Source: Dyella sp. BiH032 (lineage in GTDB: Bacteria > Pseudomonadota > Gammaproteobacteria > Xanthomonadales > Rhodanobacteraceae). From it: a stretch of DNA of 64,000 nt. The stretch spans positions 992,001-1,056,000 of the forward strand of contig NZ_CP134867.1 of assembly GCF_031954525.1 (NCBI RefSeq), written 5' to 3'. Each line of letters starts with the position of its first letter. Position 1 is the stretch's first letter. The translations under genes were made by a program, and so were the position numbers. Of the stretch, positions 16,587 through 26,135 are shown in pieces. The notes under the pieces are model-generated. The model was not told the origin of the DNA, did no database searches, and saw only the letters and a program-made list of their open reading frames with translations.

Positions 16587-17717
16587 TCAATAACTGCGGT
16601 GCGTGCCGCGCACGTGTTCGAGGGTCACCCGCCCGCGCATCACCTTGAACACCCAGGAGGTGTACAGCAGGATCAGCGGGAGGAACACCACCGTGGCGCC
16701 GAGCATCAGCAGCAGCGTGCTGCGACTGGACGAGGCATCCCATACGGTGAGGCTGGAGCGCGGGTCGAGGCTCGACGGCAGCAGGAAGGGAAATAGCGCG
16801 AAGCCCGCGGAGAGGATCGTGCCCGCCACCATCAGGCTGCTGCCGATGAAGCCGCCCAGGCCCTGCTTCGAGGCGCGCCACTGCACCAGCAGTGCGCCGG
16901 CGAAGGCCAGCACCGGCGCCAGCCAGAACACCGGATAGCGCATGTAGCTCGCGAACCAGCTGCTGCCGACCGCCACTTGCTTGAACAGGGGATTGGACGG
17001 CGCCCCAGGCGCCAGCTCGCTGGCGATCGCATAGCCCGGTATGCCGTAGCCCAGCCAGATGCCCGCGCCTACGTACAGCACGGCCCAGGCCAGGCAGGTC
17101 CAGCGCGCGGCGCGGGCAGCCCGCGCGGCGATCGTCTCGTCCGCCTTGAAGGCCACCCAGGTGGCGCCGTGGGTGAGCAGCATGGTCAGCGAGACCAGGC
17201 CGGCTATCAGGGCGAACGGATGCAGCAGGCCGAAGAAACTGCCTTCCCAGGACATCCGCAGGTCGCCGTCCAGCTTGAACGGCACGCCCAGGAACAGATT
17301 GCCGAAGGCCACGCCCGACAGCAGCGGCACGGCTACGCCGGAGCCGACCAGTACCCAGTCCCACGCGCCTTGCCAGCGCGTATGCTCGACCTTGCCGCGG
17401 AAGTTGAAACCCACTGGCCGCAGGATGAAAGCCAGCAGCACAAGCGCGATAGCCAGGTACATGCCCGAGAAGGAGATCGCATATAGCATCGGCCACGCCG
17501 CGAAGGACGCGCCGCCGCCCAGGATGAACCACACCTGGTTGCCTTCCCAGGTCGGTTCGACGGTTTCCAGCAATACGTGCCGTTCGTCGGAGTCGCGTCC
17601 CAGCACACGCAGCAGCGCGGCGGTACCGAAATCGTAGCCATCGGTGACGGCGAAGCCGACCAGCAGGATGCCGAGCAAGGCCCACCAGATGACGCGCAGA
17701 GTGTCGAAATCGAACAT
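16587..17717 (-). CDS. cydB: Cytochrome bd ubiquinol oxidase subunit II
   Basis: Haem-free structural subunit of the cytochrome bd terminal oxidase in the inner membrane. It has 376 residues and about nine hydrophobic spans. The N-terminal [23 protein letters not shown] and WEGNQVWFI segments are the family signature. It follows cydA by 11 bp and precedes cydX. The C-terminus ends in a short polar tail. With cydP and cydA it makes a four-gene operon giving a high-affinity, microaerobic quinol oxidase. Confidence 0.96.
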   Translation of the reverse strand: MFDFDTLRVIWWALLGILLVGFAVTDGYDFGTAALLRVLGRDSDERHVLLETVEPTWEGNQVWFILGGGASFAAWPMLYAISFSGMYLAIALVLLAFILRPVGFNFRGKVEHTRWQGAWDWVLVGSGVAVPLLSGVAFGNLFLGVPFKLDGDLRMSWEGSFFGLLHPFALIAGLVSLTMLLTHGATWVAFKADETIAARAARAARWTCLAWAVLYVGAGIWLGYGIPGYAIASELAPGAPSNPLFKQVAVGSSWFASYMRYPVFWLAPVLAFAGALLVQWRASKQGLGGFIGSSLMVAGTILSAGFALFPFLLPSSLDPRSSLTVWDASSSRSTLLLMLGATVVFLPLILLYTSWVFKVMRGRVTLEHVRGTHRSY

Positions 17718-17728
17718 GGCCTGTCTCC

Positions 17729-19306
17729 TCAGTCCTCAAGGGCGGGACGCAGCGACGGGTCGCGTTGGACCGCCGGCCAGATGCCGAGGCCGTCCGGCCC
17801 TTTGCGCGCGAACTTCACCATCAGCATCGCGTCGATCACGGCCAGCACGGTATAGAACAGCACGAAGCCGGCGAGCGAGGTCCACACCTGCCCTGCGCTG
17901 ACGCTGGATACGCCCAGCGAGGTCGGCAGGATGCCTTCGATCGCCCACGGCTGGCGTCCGTACTCGGCGACGATCCAGCCCAGTTCCGCCGCCACCCACG
18001 GCAGCGGCAAGCTCCACAGCGCCACTTTCAGGTACCAGCGGTTACGGTCCAGCCGGCGCTTGCTGGCCAGCCAGAACGAATAGGCGAACAGCGCGATGAA
18101 GTAGAAGCCGCAGGCGACCATGATGCGGAACGACCAGAACAGCACTGGCACGTTCGGAATGGTGCTCTCGGCGGCCTTCTGGACGTCCGCCGGCGTCGCC
18201 TTGCGCGGGTCCTCGATGAGGTGCTTCAGCAGCAGGGCGTAGCCGAGGTCCTTGTCGTGCGCGGCGAGGATCGCCCTGGCTTGCGCATTGTTTTTATCCT
18301 CCCGCAGCACCAGCATCGCGTCATAGGCCTGGAGCCCGTTGCCGATCTTGCCCTTGGTCTCCTCGACCAGGTTGTTGATGCCCGGTATCGGCTTGTCGAT
18401 CGACCGCGTGCCGATCAGGCCCATGACCCACGGTATCTGCAGCGCATAGTGCGTGGTGCGGTTCTCGACGTCGGGGATGCCGAAGAGGGTGAACGAAGCG
18501 GGGGCTGGTTCGGTCTCCCACATGGCCTCGATGGCGGCCATCTTCATCTTCTGGTTCTCGGAAACCGCATAACCCGATTCATCGCCGAGCACCACCACGG
18601 ACAGTGCGGCGGCCAGGCCGAAGCTGGCCGCCACGGTCATCGAGCGCTTGGCGAAATCCACGTTGCGCCCGCGCAACAGGTACCAGGCGCTGATCGAGAG
18701 TACGAACATGGCACCGAGCACATAGCCCGCGCTCACCGTATGCACGAACTTGGCCTGCGCCACGGGATTGAAGAACACCTCGGCGAACGAGGTCACTTCC
18801 ATGCGCATGGTTTCGGGATTGAAGGCCGAGCCTACGGGGTTCTGCATCCAGGCATTGGCCACCAGGATCCACAGCGCGGAGAGGCTGGTGGCCAGCGCCA
18901 GGAACCAAGTCACCAGCAGGTGCTTCACCGGCGAAATGCGCGTCCAGCCCATGAAGAACACGCCGATCAGCGTGCCTTCCAGGAAGAACGCCATCAGTCC
19001 TTCGATCGCCAGCGGCGTGCCGAATACATCGCCGACGTAGTGTGCGTAGTACGCCCAGTTCATGCCGAACTGGAACTCCATGGTGATGCCGGTGGCCACG
19101 CCCATCGCGAAGTTGATGCCGAACAGCACGCCCCAGAACTGGGTCATGCGTTTCCACACCTCGCGCCGGGTCATGACGTAGACGCTCTCCATGATGGCGA
19201 GGATCCACACCAGGCCGAGCGTCAGCGGAACGAACAGGAAGTGGTAGAGCGCCGTCAGCGCGAACTGCAGGCGCGAGAGCGTGACGACCTCGGGGTCGAC
19301 GAGCAT
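17729..19306 (-). CDS. cydA: Cytochrome bd ubiquinol oxidase subunit I
   Basis: Haem-binding and quinol-oxidising subunit of 525 residues, the long-Q-loop type as in E. coli. The axial histidine of [12 protein letters not shown] is at residue 22 (equivalent to His19 of E. coli), and the conserved [10 protein letters not shown] segment near residue 445 closes the haem pocket. The quinol loop lies between roughly residues 245 and 385. Start ATG 19306 is two bases after the cydP stop, consistent with coupled translation. Nine hydrophobic segments are visible. Confidence 0.97.
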   Translation of the reverse strand: MLVDPEVVTLSRLQFALTALYHFLFVPLTLGLVWILAIMESVYVMTRREVWKRMTQFWGVLFGINFAMGVATGITMEFQFGMNWAYYAHYVGDVFGTPLAIEGLMAFFLEGTLIGVFFMGWTRISPVKHLLVTWFLALATSLSALWILVANAWMQNPVGSAFNPETMRMEVTSFAEVFFNPVAQAKFVHTVSAGYVLGAMFVLSISAWYLLRGRNVDFAKRSMTVAASFGLAAALSVVVLGDESGYAVSENQKMKMAAIEAMWETEPAPASFTLFGIPDVENRTTHYALQIPWVMGLIGTRSIDKPIPGINNLVEETKGKIGNGLQAYDAMLVLREDKNNAQARAILAAHDKDLGYALLLKHLIEDPRKATPADVQKAAESTIPNVPVLFWSFRIMVACGFYFIALFAYSFWLASKRRLDRNRWYLKVALWSLPLPWVAAELGWIVAEYGRQPWAIEGILPTSLGVSSVSAGQVWTSLAGFVLFYTVLAVIDAMLMVKFARKGPDGLGIWPAVQRDPSLRPALED

Positions 19307-19308
19307 GG

Positions 19309-19530
19309 CTAGCCTCCGTGCGGAGAGGAATGGGCTGGAGCGGGGTCTTGAGCAGGAGCGAGCAACCGCTGCATGGCGGCAGGTCGGGTGTCAGGAGGCG
19401 GGTGGCTCGCCGCGGCAAGCCACCAGGCCAGGGTGAGCAGGGCGAACTTGGCGAGGACGACCGCCAGCAGCTTGATGGCCAGCGGCCTCAGTGGCGTACG
19501 CCCCGGCGGCCCGGCGACGTTGGCATGCAT
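19309..19530 (-). CDS. cydP: Cytochrome oxidase putative small subunit CydP
   Basis: A 73-residue protein with one central transmembrane span (LLAVVLAKFALLTLAWWLA) and a proline- and alanine-rich tail. Its size, single span and place immediately upstream of cydA match the CydP family. ATG 19530 is chosen because GGAGGGG ends five bases before it; an in-frame TTG lies at 19548. The function is inferred from the operon: it could assist assembly or stability of the bd oxidase. Confidence 0.8.
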   Translation of the reverse strand: MHANVAGPPGRTPLRPLAIKLLAVVLAKFALLTLAWWLAAASHPPPDTRPAAMQRLLAPAQDPAPAHSSPHGG

Positions 19531-19663
19531 GTGCACCCCTCCATGCAAAGTTCCGGCACAGCATACGCTCGCGTTGTCGCCGTTGTGTGTGCAGGTTTGT
19601 CGCAGGCGTCAGCCTGCCGCAGGGGGCGCGGCATGGCTAGTGCCGGGGCGCCGCCCGGCAGCG

Positions 19664-19705
19664 AAAAAGGCGTTTGCCTTCTGCGCCGCGCGCGTTCGCG
19701 CGGCG
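19664..19705 (-). terminator. Terminator after pepQ
   Basis: On the minus strand a GC-rich 9-bp hairpin (19684-19692 with 19697-19705) is followed by a small AAGGC-AAAC-GCCTT hairpin with TTT. The stretch to cydP at 19530 contains only an inverted repeat (GCAGGC at 19602-19607, GCCTGC at 19612-19617) and no gene. Confidence 0.6.
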
Positions 19706-19711
19706 GCCTTG

Positions 19712-21034
19712 TCAGAGCTGGGCGAAGGCGTCGCGCGTGAGGTTCTCCGGCTCGGCGTCGGTGCAGACCACGTCGTCCTCGATGCGGATGCCGCCATAGG
19801 GCTTGAAGGCTTCCACCCGGTTCCAGTCGACGTCCTTGCCTGCGGGACGCCCGCGCAGTTCCTCCAGCAGCATGTCGATGAAGTAGAGGCCGGGTTCGAT
19901 GGTGACCACCATGCCGGGCTCCAGGTTGCGCGTCATGCGCAGGTACGGATGCCCGGCGGGGCGGGGGATGCTGCCGCCGCGTTCGCCGCGTTGGAAACCC
20001 GCCACGTCATGCACCTGCAGGCCGATCGGATGGCCGAGGCCATGCGGGAAAAAGGCGGCCGTCACGCCAGTCTCGACGGCGCTTTCGGCATCCATCCGGA
20101 TGAAGCCATGCTCGCGCAGCACGCCGGCGAGCACGTGATGGGCATGGATGTGCAGTTCCGGGTAACTCTGGCCGGCGCGCACCTTGGCAGCGAAGCTCAG
20201 TTGCGCGGCTTCGACGCTGTCGACCAGCGACTGGAACTCGTCTTCGCCGTGCCCGGCGTACGTGCGCGTGATGTCGCTGGCGTAGCCGGTCGCGTTCGCG
20301 CCCGCGTCGATCAGGAAGGAGCGATGGTAGTCCGGCGCGGTCCGGTCGAAATGCGTGTAGTGCAGCACCGCGCCGTGCTGGTTGAGGGCGACGATGCTGG
20401 CGTATGGCAGCTCCGCGTCAATGACGCCGGCGGCGGCCAGGTAGGCCTGATGGATGCCCAGCTCGCTGGCCCCGGCGCGGAAGGCCTGCTCGGCAGCACG
20501 GTGCGCGCGCGCGCCGATGCGGCTCGCCTCGCGCATCCATGCCAGCTCATAAGGCGTCTTGTAGGACCGGTGCCAGTGCAGGTAGTCGAGCACGTCCTGA
20601 GGGTTGTTCGGCTCGACGCCGGCGAGCGCAGGCTGCGTTGGCGCGATCACCGCGGGCCGCGACGACGGCGCGGGAAGCTGTGCGACGGCTTCCTCCACCG
20701 TGCGCACCACCGTGATGTCGAAGTGTTCCACCCAGTAGCCACGCGGTGCTTCCGGCACGACGTGCCAGTAATCGCGCGGCTGCAGGAAAACCAGGCGGGG
20801 CCGCTGTCCCGGCGTGTGCACGATCCAGCTGCCGGGGGCGTCGGTCAGCGGCAACCAATGACGGAAATGCGGACTGGCGACGAAGGGGTAGTCCTGGTCG
20901 TCGAGGAATTTGCGTGGCGGCAACCCGGCGGCAATCACCAGATGCTCATGCTCCGTCGCGGCGAGCGCCCGGTCGGCGCGTTCGCGCACGACGGCCAGAT
21001 GATGGAGATAGAGCGAAGACAGGCGGTCGATCAT
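19712..21034 (-). CDS. pepQ: Xaa-Pro dipeptidase (prolidase)
   Basis: A 440-residue dinuclear metallopeptidase that cleaves X-Pro dipeptides, in the same fold class as PepP but with the PepQ architecture. Metal ligands are visible in FLIDAGANATGYASDITRTY, FFPHGLGHPIGLQVHD, TIEPGLYFI and GIRIEDDV. The 440-residue length agrees with E. coli PepQ (443). ATG 21034 is chosen because family members begin MIDRLSSLYLHHL-like; upstream frame sequence has no similarity. It stands alone, 125 bp after the PilZ gene with no gene in the gap. Confidence 0.95.
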   Translation of the reverse strand: MIDRLSSLYLHHLAVVRERADRALAATEHEHLVIAAGLPPRKFLDDQDYPFVASPHFRHWLPLTDAPGSWIVHTPGQRPRLVFLQPRDYWHVVPEAPRGYWVEHFDITVVRTVEEAVAQLPAPSSRPAVIAPTQPALAGVEPNNPQDVLDYLHWHRSYKTPYELAWMREASRIGARAHRAAEQAFRAGASELGIHQAYLAAAGVIDAELPYASIVALNQHGAVLHYTHFDRTAPDYHRSFLIDAGANATGYASDITRTYAGHGEDEFQSLVDSVEAAQLSFAAKVRAGQSYPELHIHAHHVLAGVLREHGFIRMDAESAVETGVTAAFFPHGLGHPIGLQVHDVAGFQRGERGGSIPRPAGHPYLRMTRNLEPGMVVTIEPGLYFIDMLLEELRGRPAGKDVDWNRVEAFKPYGGIRIEDDVVCTDAEPENLTRDAFAQL

Positions 21035-21159
21035 GAGGGCTTCCTGGCTGGGTCCGCCGCGCGCGGCTGCTGCCGTGGACCAATGGACGCGCCGCTGGCC
21101 GGCGCCGGGGAACCGCCATGATCGCGCGGCGACGTCCGCGCTGCCAACCGAGAAGAGGT

Positions 21160-21522
21160 TCAGTCCTTGCCGCCGGGCAACGCCAGCCATGCCTCCAGCA
21201 CGGCGGCGTCCGCGGGGCTGACGGACAGGATGCGGAAGCCGGACCAGATCTGGCCGGGCGTCGCGGCATCGTCGTGCCACTGCTCCTGGATGCCGAGTTC
21301 GATGGCCAGCGGAGCGGCCGCCAGGCCGGGCAGGCTCAGACTGACCTGGTAGATGGCTTCGCCGCGCGGCCGGACGGGGCCGATCAGGAGCAGGCCCGTG
21401 GCCGAAAGATTGCCCAGGTGGCCGAGCGGACGGTCATTGATCACGTCCATGACCACCACGCTGTAGTTCGCCCGCTTGCGCTGCGCGCGGCGCTGTTCGA
21501 CGGAGCCAGCTGGCGTGTTCAT
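21160..21522 (-). CDS. PilZ domain-containing protein
   Basis: A 120-residue stand-alone PilZ domain, a c-di-GMP effector fold. The arginine-rich motif is seen in EQRRAQRKRANY near residue 9 and the second motif as NLSATGLLL near residue 38. In canonical PilZ domains the second motif reads D/NxSxxG, which is satisfied here, so ligand binding is plausible. Its start overlaps the stop of the upstream DUF1631 gene (ATGA), suggesting the two proteins work together. Confidence 0.88.
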   Translation of the reverse strand: MNTPAGSVEQRRAQRKRANYSVVVMDVINDRPLGHLGNLSATGLLLIGPVRPRGEAIYQVSLSLPGLAAAPLAIELGIQEQWHDDAATPGQIWSGFRILSVSPADAAVLEAWLALPGGKD

Positions 21523-23735
21523 GAGCGCTCTCCGGACGGCGTGGCGCCGGGCCGCATATTCTCCAGCAGTGCGCGGACCGCACGGTCGAACAGGTTCTCG
21601 CGCTCGCCGGTCGCCTCGCGGACGCGGCCGCGCGCGATGTGCCGCGCGAGCTGTTCCAGCGCCATCTCATGCCCGCGCGCGCCGCGACGCGTGACGAACA
21701 GGCAGCGGCCCGACACGGTGGAATACCAGGCGAGTTTCTCGGTGGTTGCCGGCTTGCCGGCTTCATCGAGAAAGTCGAACCAGGTGCCGAAGGGCAAACT
21801 GAGCAGGCGAGCGTGAGCGCGCCGCTCCTCTTCGCCGAGTGCCTCTTCGGTACTGGCTGGCGCCAATGATGGCGGCGTCTCGGTGGCTTGGCTTTCGCCC
21901 AGGCGCCGGTGCTGTTTCAGCCGCAAGGCCATGCCGGTTGTCGAAAGCGGTTCTTCCGGCGCAGCCGTGGCGTCCACCGTGCCGAGAAGGCGCTGCGCGA
22001 CCTGGCTGGCTTCTTCCTCCTGCATGCCGATCTGCTGCAGCCCGGTCTGGACTTCCGATTGCACCGCGGCGCGATCGTCGATAGCCACCAGGCCCAGCAA
22101 CTGGTCGGTGATCCGCAGGCGCGTGGCGAACGTTTCGCTGTCTTCGCCGTTGCGCAGCAGGGTCAATGCCAGCACGTCCGACCAGGCGCGCTCGAGCAGC
22201 GTTCGCACCAGGCCGCGCGGCGGCGCTTGCTGGAAGCGCTCGGCCATGAGTTCGGCGGCACGCCGGCGGGCATGCTCCAGGCGTTCGCGGCCCTGCATGG
22301 CCTCGACCTGGCGCTTTTCGGCGGCCTGGGCCTTGCGCGAAAGCAGGGCGAGGTGATGTTCGATGTCCGCCAGCAGATGAGCGTACAGCGCGGCGCTGGG
22401 TGGTTCGCGCTGCGCATACTCGGCGAGCTGCGAGAGCTTCTCGGCGAGGGCGGGGTCGGCATCGTGCCCGCCGCCGTCCAGCCAATCGCTGGCGGCCTCC
22501 GTCATGGCGGCCAGAAGGCGACGCGCGGGATGCTCGCGCTGCTCGAAGAGCCCCTGGTCGGCCAGGGCCATCCGCAGCAGGGGGATTTCCCAGTCGCCCA
22601 GCAGGCGCTGGGCATGGCTGTCGCGCTGCACGGCGCCGGCCATCTGTTCGAACAGCAGCGCGACGAGCTGCACCATCTCGTCCTGCCCGGCGCTGAGCGC
22701 CACTGGCGAAGCGGACGCCTGGCTGTTGGCATTGAGCAAGGCCAGCAACTGCTCGCGCAGGCGCAGTGCCTGACCCTCCGCGACCAGGCGCTGCGCCGCC
22801 CGGGTAAGCGGCTCGTGCAGTGCCGCCAGGACCTGCTGGAGTTGTTCGTCGCCCAGCACCAGGCCCGCCATGGGGCCGGGCTTCGCCGCTGTCCTGCGTT
22901 GCAAAGCCACCAGTTCGCGCAGCATGCCGAGCACGCTGTCGTCCGAGCCGCCCGACGTGGAGGAGGCCCCCTGCGTGGGGGGCAGGACGCCCGGGGTCGC
23001 CGCGGTCGGCACGCGCAGGCGGCGGTCGTCCCCAGGGCGGGCGACGCGATAGGCGTGCAGATACGGCAGGATGCCTTCGCCGGCCAGGTGCTGGTTGACC
23101 GTTTCATAGAGCGGCGCCAGATGGCGGACCACCATGTGCTCGAAGCAATCCAGCAGGAGCAGGCGATGCCGGCTCGGCAATTCCCAGTCGCGCAGGGCAT
23201 CGAGGAAGGCATGGGCCAGCGCCTGGGCGCCCAGCGGCAGCGCTTCGCCCTCCATGGGAGGCAGGCTGGTCAGCGCGCCGAAACGGTAGGAGAGCTCGAA
23301 CAGGAGTGGGGCGTGACGGGCCTCGCTGCGCGTACCCGACTGTTCCAGGGCGATGCGCTCGTCGTGCTCGCCCTCCTCCAGCAGTGAAAGGGTGGCCGAA
23401 CCGGTGCCGCCGGCCATGGAGCCGATGCGCTCGAAGCGCACGGCCACTTCGGCCAGGACGCGCCGCTCCAGCGTTTCGCGCTGGCTCTGCAGCCGCTGCC
23501 GCACGCTCATGAAAAGCTGCTGATCGAGATGGTTGCGGGCCTGTTCGGCCTGCGCGAGAAGCTTGTGTTCGGCGTCCAGCAGGCAGGCCCGCAGGGGGGC
23601 TTCCAGCCAGCTGTCGCACAGCGCGTGCGCTTCCTCGATCAGGCGCCGCGCGCGCGGGCTCCAGGCGCCTTGGACATGGGACTGCTCGCCCAAGCCAGGC
23701 GCGGACGGTTGACGTCGACCCTGTTCGACATCCAT
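21519..23735 (-). CDS. DUF1631 family protein
   Basis: A 738-residue cytoplasmic protein of the DUF1631 family, sometimes mislabelled thymidine phosphorylase. It is largely helical, with the family N-terminal region (PLYETVNQHLAGEGILPYLHAYRVAR, residues 210-235), a long middle region, and a C-terminal domain around WFDFLDEAGKPATTEKLAWYS that reads like a small beta domain. No catalytic motif can be recognised. It overlaps the PilZ gene by four bases, so a c-di-GMP-linked function is possible but unproven. Confidence 0.85.
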   Translation of the reverse strand: MDVEQGRRQPSAPGLGEQSHVQGAWSPRARRLIEEAHALCDSWLEAPLRACLLDAEHKLLAQAEQARNHLDQQLFMSVRQRLQSQRETLERRVLAEVAVRFERIGSMAGGTGSATLSLLEEGEHDERIALEQSGTRSEARHAPLLFELSYRFGALTSLPPMEGEALPLGAQALAHAFLDALRDWELPSRHRLLLLDCFEHMVVRHLAPLYETVNQHLAGEGILPYLHAYRVARPGDDRRLRVPTAATPGVLPPTQGASSTSGGSDDSVLGMLRELVALQRRTAAKPGPMAGLVLGDEQLQQVLAALHEPLTRAAQRLVAEGQALRLREQLLALLNANSQASASPVALSAGQDEMVQLVALLFEQMAGAVQRDSHAQRLLGDWEIPLLRMALADQGLFEQREHPARRLLAAMTEAASDWLDGGGHDADPALAEKLSQLAEYAQREPPSAALYAHLLADIEHHLALLSRKAQAAEKRQVEAMQGRERLEHARRRAAELMAERFQQAPPRGLVRTLLERAWSDVLALTLLRNGEDSETFATRLRITDQLLGLVAIDDRAAVQSEVQTGLQQIGMQEEEASQVAQRLLGTVDATAAPEEPLSTTGMALRLKQHRRLGESQATETPPSLAPASTEEALGEEERRAHARLLSLPFGTWFDFLDEAGKPATTEKLAWYSTVSGRCLFVTRRGARGHEMALEQLARHIARGRVREATGERENLFDRAVRALLENMRPGATPSGERS

Positions 23736-23844
23736 GGCACGTTCCGCCGGTTTTCCCCCTGTGTTGGGGCCAGTCTAGGCCCGGTGCGCGAGCGGGCGCC
23801 ATCGGCCGAAGGTGCAGGCCGAACCGCCAGGTCGAGCCATCGGA

Positions 23845-25011
23845 TCAGTCGAGGAAGGCGGCGATCACGTCATTGAGGAAACGCTGGCCCAGCGGCGTGG
23901 TGCGCAGCCAGGCCGGGTCTTCCACCAGCCAGCCGCGCTGGCGGCAGCGGGTGAGGGCAGGGGCGATCCGTTCGACCGCCAGGCCGGTGCGTGCCTCGAA
24001 CTCGGCCATAGGGGTGCCGTCGATCAGGCGCAACGCATTGAGCATGTACTCGAAAGGTAATTCGGCCGGTTCCACCGCGTTGTCGCCGCCGATGCGGGCG
24101 GGGCCACCCGCGGCGTCCATCCAGGCGCGCGGATGCCGGGTCTTCCAGCGCCGGCGGACGGTACCGCTTTCGGCATCGCTGAGCTTGCCGTGCGCACCCG
24201 CGCCGATACCCAGGTAATCCCCGAACTGCCAGTAATTCAGATTGTGGACGCAGCGCCGGTCCGGGCGGGCATAGGCCGACACCTCGTACTGTCCGTAGCC
24301 GGCGGCCGCCAGCGCCTGTTCGCAGGCTTCCTGCATGGCCCAGGCGTGGTCGTCGTCCGGCAGAGGCGGCGGATTGGCGGCGAATGCGGTATTCGGTTCC
24401 AGCGTGAGCTGGTAATGCGAGATATGTGTCGGCCCCAGGGCTGCCGCACGCGTCACGTCCGCGAGCGCCCCGTCCAGCGTCTGCTCTGGCAGGGCATACA
24501 TCAGGTCCAGATTGATGTTGTCGTAGCCGGCATCCTGCGCAGATTTCACCGCCGCTTCCGCTTCCGCGGCGGAGTGGATGCGGCCGAGCCGGCGCAGTTT
24601 GTCGTCGTCGAAGCTCTGGATGCCGAAGGACAGGCGGTTGACGCCTGCGCCGAGATAGCCGTCGAAACGGCCGTGCTCGACCGTGCCGGGATTGGTTTCC
24701 AGGGTGATTTCCGCGCCATCGGCGAACGGAAGGCGCGTGCGAGCGCCATCCAGAAAGCGTGCGATCAGGTCCGGCGCGAACAAGCTCGGGGTCCCGCCGC
24801 CGAAGAAGACGCTGCGCACCGGGCGTGCATCCAGCGCCTGGGCGAAGTCGACGAGGTCAGCGTCCAGATCGGCCAGCAGCAGTTCGACGTAACGCTCGTA
24901 CGGCGGCGCTTCACCCCGCACCCCATGCGAGTTGAAATCGCAGTACGGGCATTTCTTCACGCACCATGGCATGTGCACATACAGCGACAGCGGCGGCGCA
25001 TTCAAAGCCAT
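23845..25011 (-). CDS. hemW: Radical SAM haem chaperone HemW
   Basis: A 388-residue radical SAM protein related to HemN. The cluster motif CVKKCPYC is near residue 18, followed by FFGGGTPS, ETNPGT, RLSFGIQSF and the HemW C-terminal domain. HemW proteins insert haem into respiratory targets and were formerly annotated as oxygen-independent coproporphyrinogen oxidase; the HemN-specific extra N-terminal region is absent. ATG 25011 lies three bases after the rdgB stop, and an in-frame ATG at 25035 would overlap rdgB. The purpose may connect with the cytochrome bd operon upstream. Confidence 0.92.
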   Translation of the reverse strand: MALNAPPLSLYVHMPWCVKKCPYCDFNSHGVRGEAPPYERYVELLLADLDADLVDFAQALDARPVRSVFFGGGTPSLFAPDLIARFLDGARTRLPFADGAEITLETNPGTVEHGRFDGYLGAGVNRLSFGIQSFDDDKLRRLGRIHSAAEAEAAVKSAQDAGYDNINLDLMYALPEQTLDGALADVTRAAALGPTHISHYQLTLEPNTAFAANPPPLPDDDHAWAMQEACEQALAAAGYGQYEVSAYARPDRRCVHNLNYWQFGDYLGIGAGAHGKLSDAESGTVRRRWKTRHPRAWMDAAGGPARIGGDNAVEPAELPFEYMLNALRLIDGTPMAEFEARTGLAVERIAPALTRCRQRGWLVEDPAWLRTTPLGQRFLNDVIAAFLD

Positions 25012-25013
25012 GC

Positions 25014-25622
25014 TCAGGTACGGTCCCGATGCCATTCGGCGAGGCGGGTGCGCAATGCCGCCAATGCCTGGCCGCGATGGCTCAGGCGGTTCTTCACCGC
25101 CGGCTCCAGCTCGGCCGCGCTCGATTCGTGGCCATGCGGAAGGAACAGCGGGTCGTAGCCGAAACCGCGTTCGCCCCGAGGTGCGGTCAGCACGCGACCG
25201 TGCCAGCGCCCTTCGGCGATCAACGGCGCCGGATCGTCCGCGTGGCGTACCAAGGCGAGCACGCAGATGAAGAACGCGCCGCGTCGGGTTTCGGGTACGC
25301 CTTCCAGTTCGCGCAGCAGCTTGGCGTTGTTCGCCGGCACGTCACCGTGTTCGCCGGCGTAGCGCGCGGAGTACAGGCCGGGTGCGCCCCTCAGGTAGTC
25401 CACGCACAGGCCGGAGTCGTCGCCGAGTGCCGGTAGCCCGGTGGCCGCGGCAGCGTTACGCGCCTTCAGCAGTGCGTTTTCCACGAAGGTGAGGCCGGTC
25501 TCTTCCGCATCGGCGACACCGAGGCTGCCCTGGGTGACGGCCTCCAGATCGATATCGGCGAACAGGTCGTTGAATTCGGCAAGCTTGCCGCGGTTGCTGC
25601 TGGCGAGAACGATGCGGGTCAT
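25014..25622 (-). CDS. rdgB: RdgB/HAM1 family non-canonical purine NTP pyrophosphatase
   Basis: A 202-residue nucleotide-pool sanitising enzyme that hydrolyses dITP, XTP and related non-canonical nucleotides. The N-terminal LASSNRGKLAEF motif, the DDSGLCVD metal-binding segment near residue 68 and the FGYDPLF motif near residue 155 are all present. It lies between the GNAT gene (two bases upstream) and hemW in a minus-strand operon rph-GNAT-rdgB-hemW. rph-rdgB-hemW linkage is common in gammaproteobacteria. Confidence 0.96.
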   Translation of the reverse strand: MTRIVLASSNRGKLAEFNDLFADIDLEAVTQGSLGVADAEETGLTFVENALLKARNAAAATGLPALGDDSGLCVDYLRGAPGLYSARYAGEHGDVPANNAKLLRELEGVPETRRGAFFICVLALVRHADDPAPLIAEGRWHGRVLTAPRGERGFGYDPLFLPHGHESSAAELEPAVKNRLSHRGQALAALRTRLAEWHRDRT

Positions 25623-25624
25623 GG

Positions 25625-26131
25625 TCAGTCGGAGAGTGAGGCGAACTCGGGTGCGTAATCGATCTGGCCGCGATAACCGTCGAGGCCGCCGTCGCGCAGG
25701 GCCAGGATCATGAAGGCGTCGCCGCCACCGTAGGTGTCGTGCAGGCCGGCGCTGGCCGCGGGACGGAAGCCGAAGCGGCCATAGAACGCAGGGTCGCCGA
25801 GTACGGCGACCGCGCGATACGGCGTCACTGTGAGTTCACGGAGCGAACCCTCCAGCAGCACAGTACCGACGCCCTGGCGCTGCCACGCGGGTGCCACGGC
25901 CATGGGCGCGAGGCCGAGCGCCAGTCCGTCATCGCCCTGGGCGATGCGCAGCGGGGAAAAGAGCACGTGCCCGGCCACGCCGCCGTCGCGCTCCGCCAGC
26001 CGTTCGAACGCGGCGCGTCCGGCAGCGCGTAGCGCAGCCACCAGCCGTGCCTCGCCTTCCCGCCCGAAGGCGGCGCGATGAACGGCCAGGACGGCTTCTG
26101 CATCCTGCGGCAGCGGCTGGCGGACGAGCAT
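25625..26131 (-). CDS. GNAT family N-acetyltransferase
   Basis: A 168-residue single-domain acetyltransferase of the YhbS-like GNAT group. The acetyl-CoA signature is PAWQRQGVGTVLLEGSL around residues 82-98 and the C-terminal half has LGDPAFYGRFGFRPA, a common YhbS-type motif. The substrate is unknown. ATG 26131 is chosen because it starts four bases after the rph stop; an upstream in-frame ATG would overlap rph. It is inserted between rph and rdgB in the operon. Confidence 0.88.
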   Translation of the reverse strand: MLVRQPLPQDAEAVLAVHRAAFGREGEARLVAALRAAGRAAFERLAERDGGVAGHVLFSPLRIAQGDDGLALGLAPMAVAPAWQRQGVGTVLLEGSLRELTVTPYRAVAVLGDPAFYGRFGFRPAASAGLHDTYGGGDAFMILALRDGGLDGYRGQIDYAPEFASLSD

Positions 26132-26135
26132 GGAT

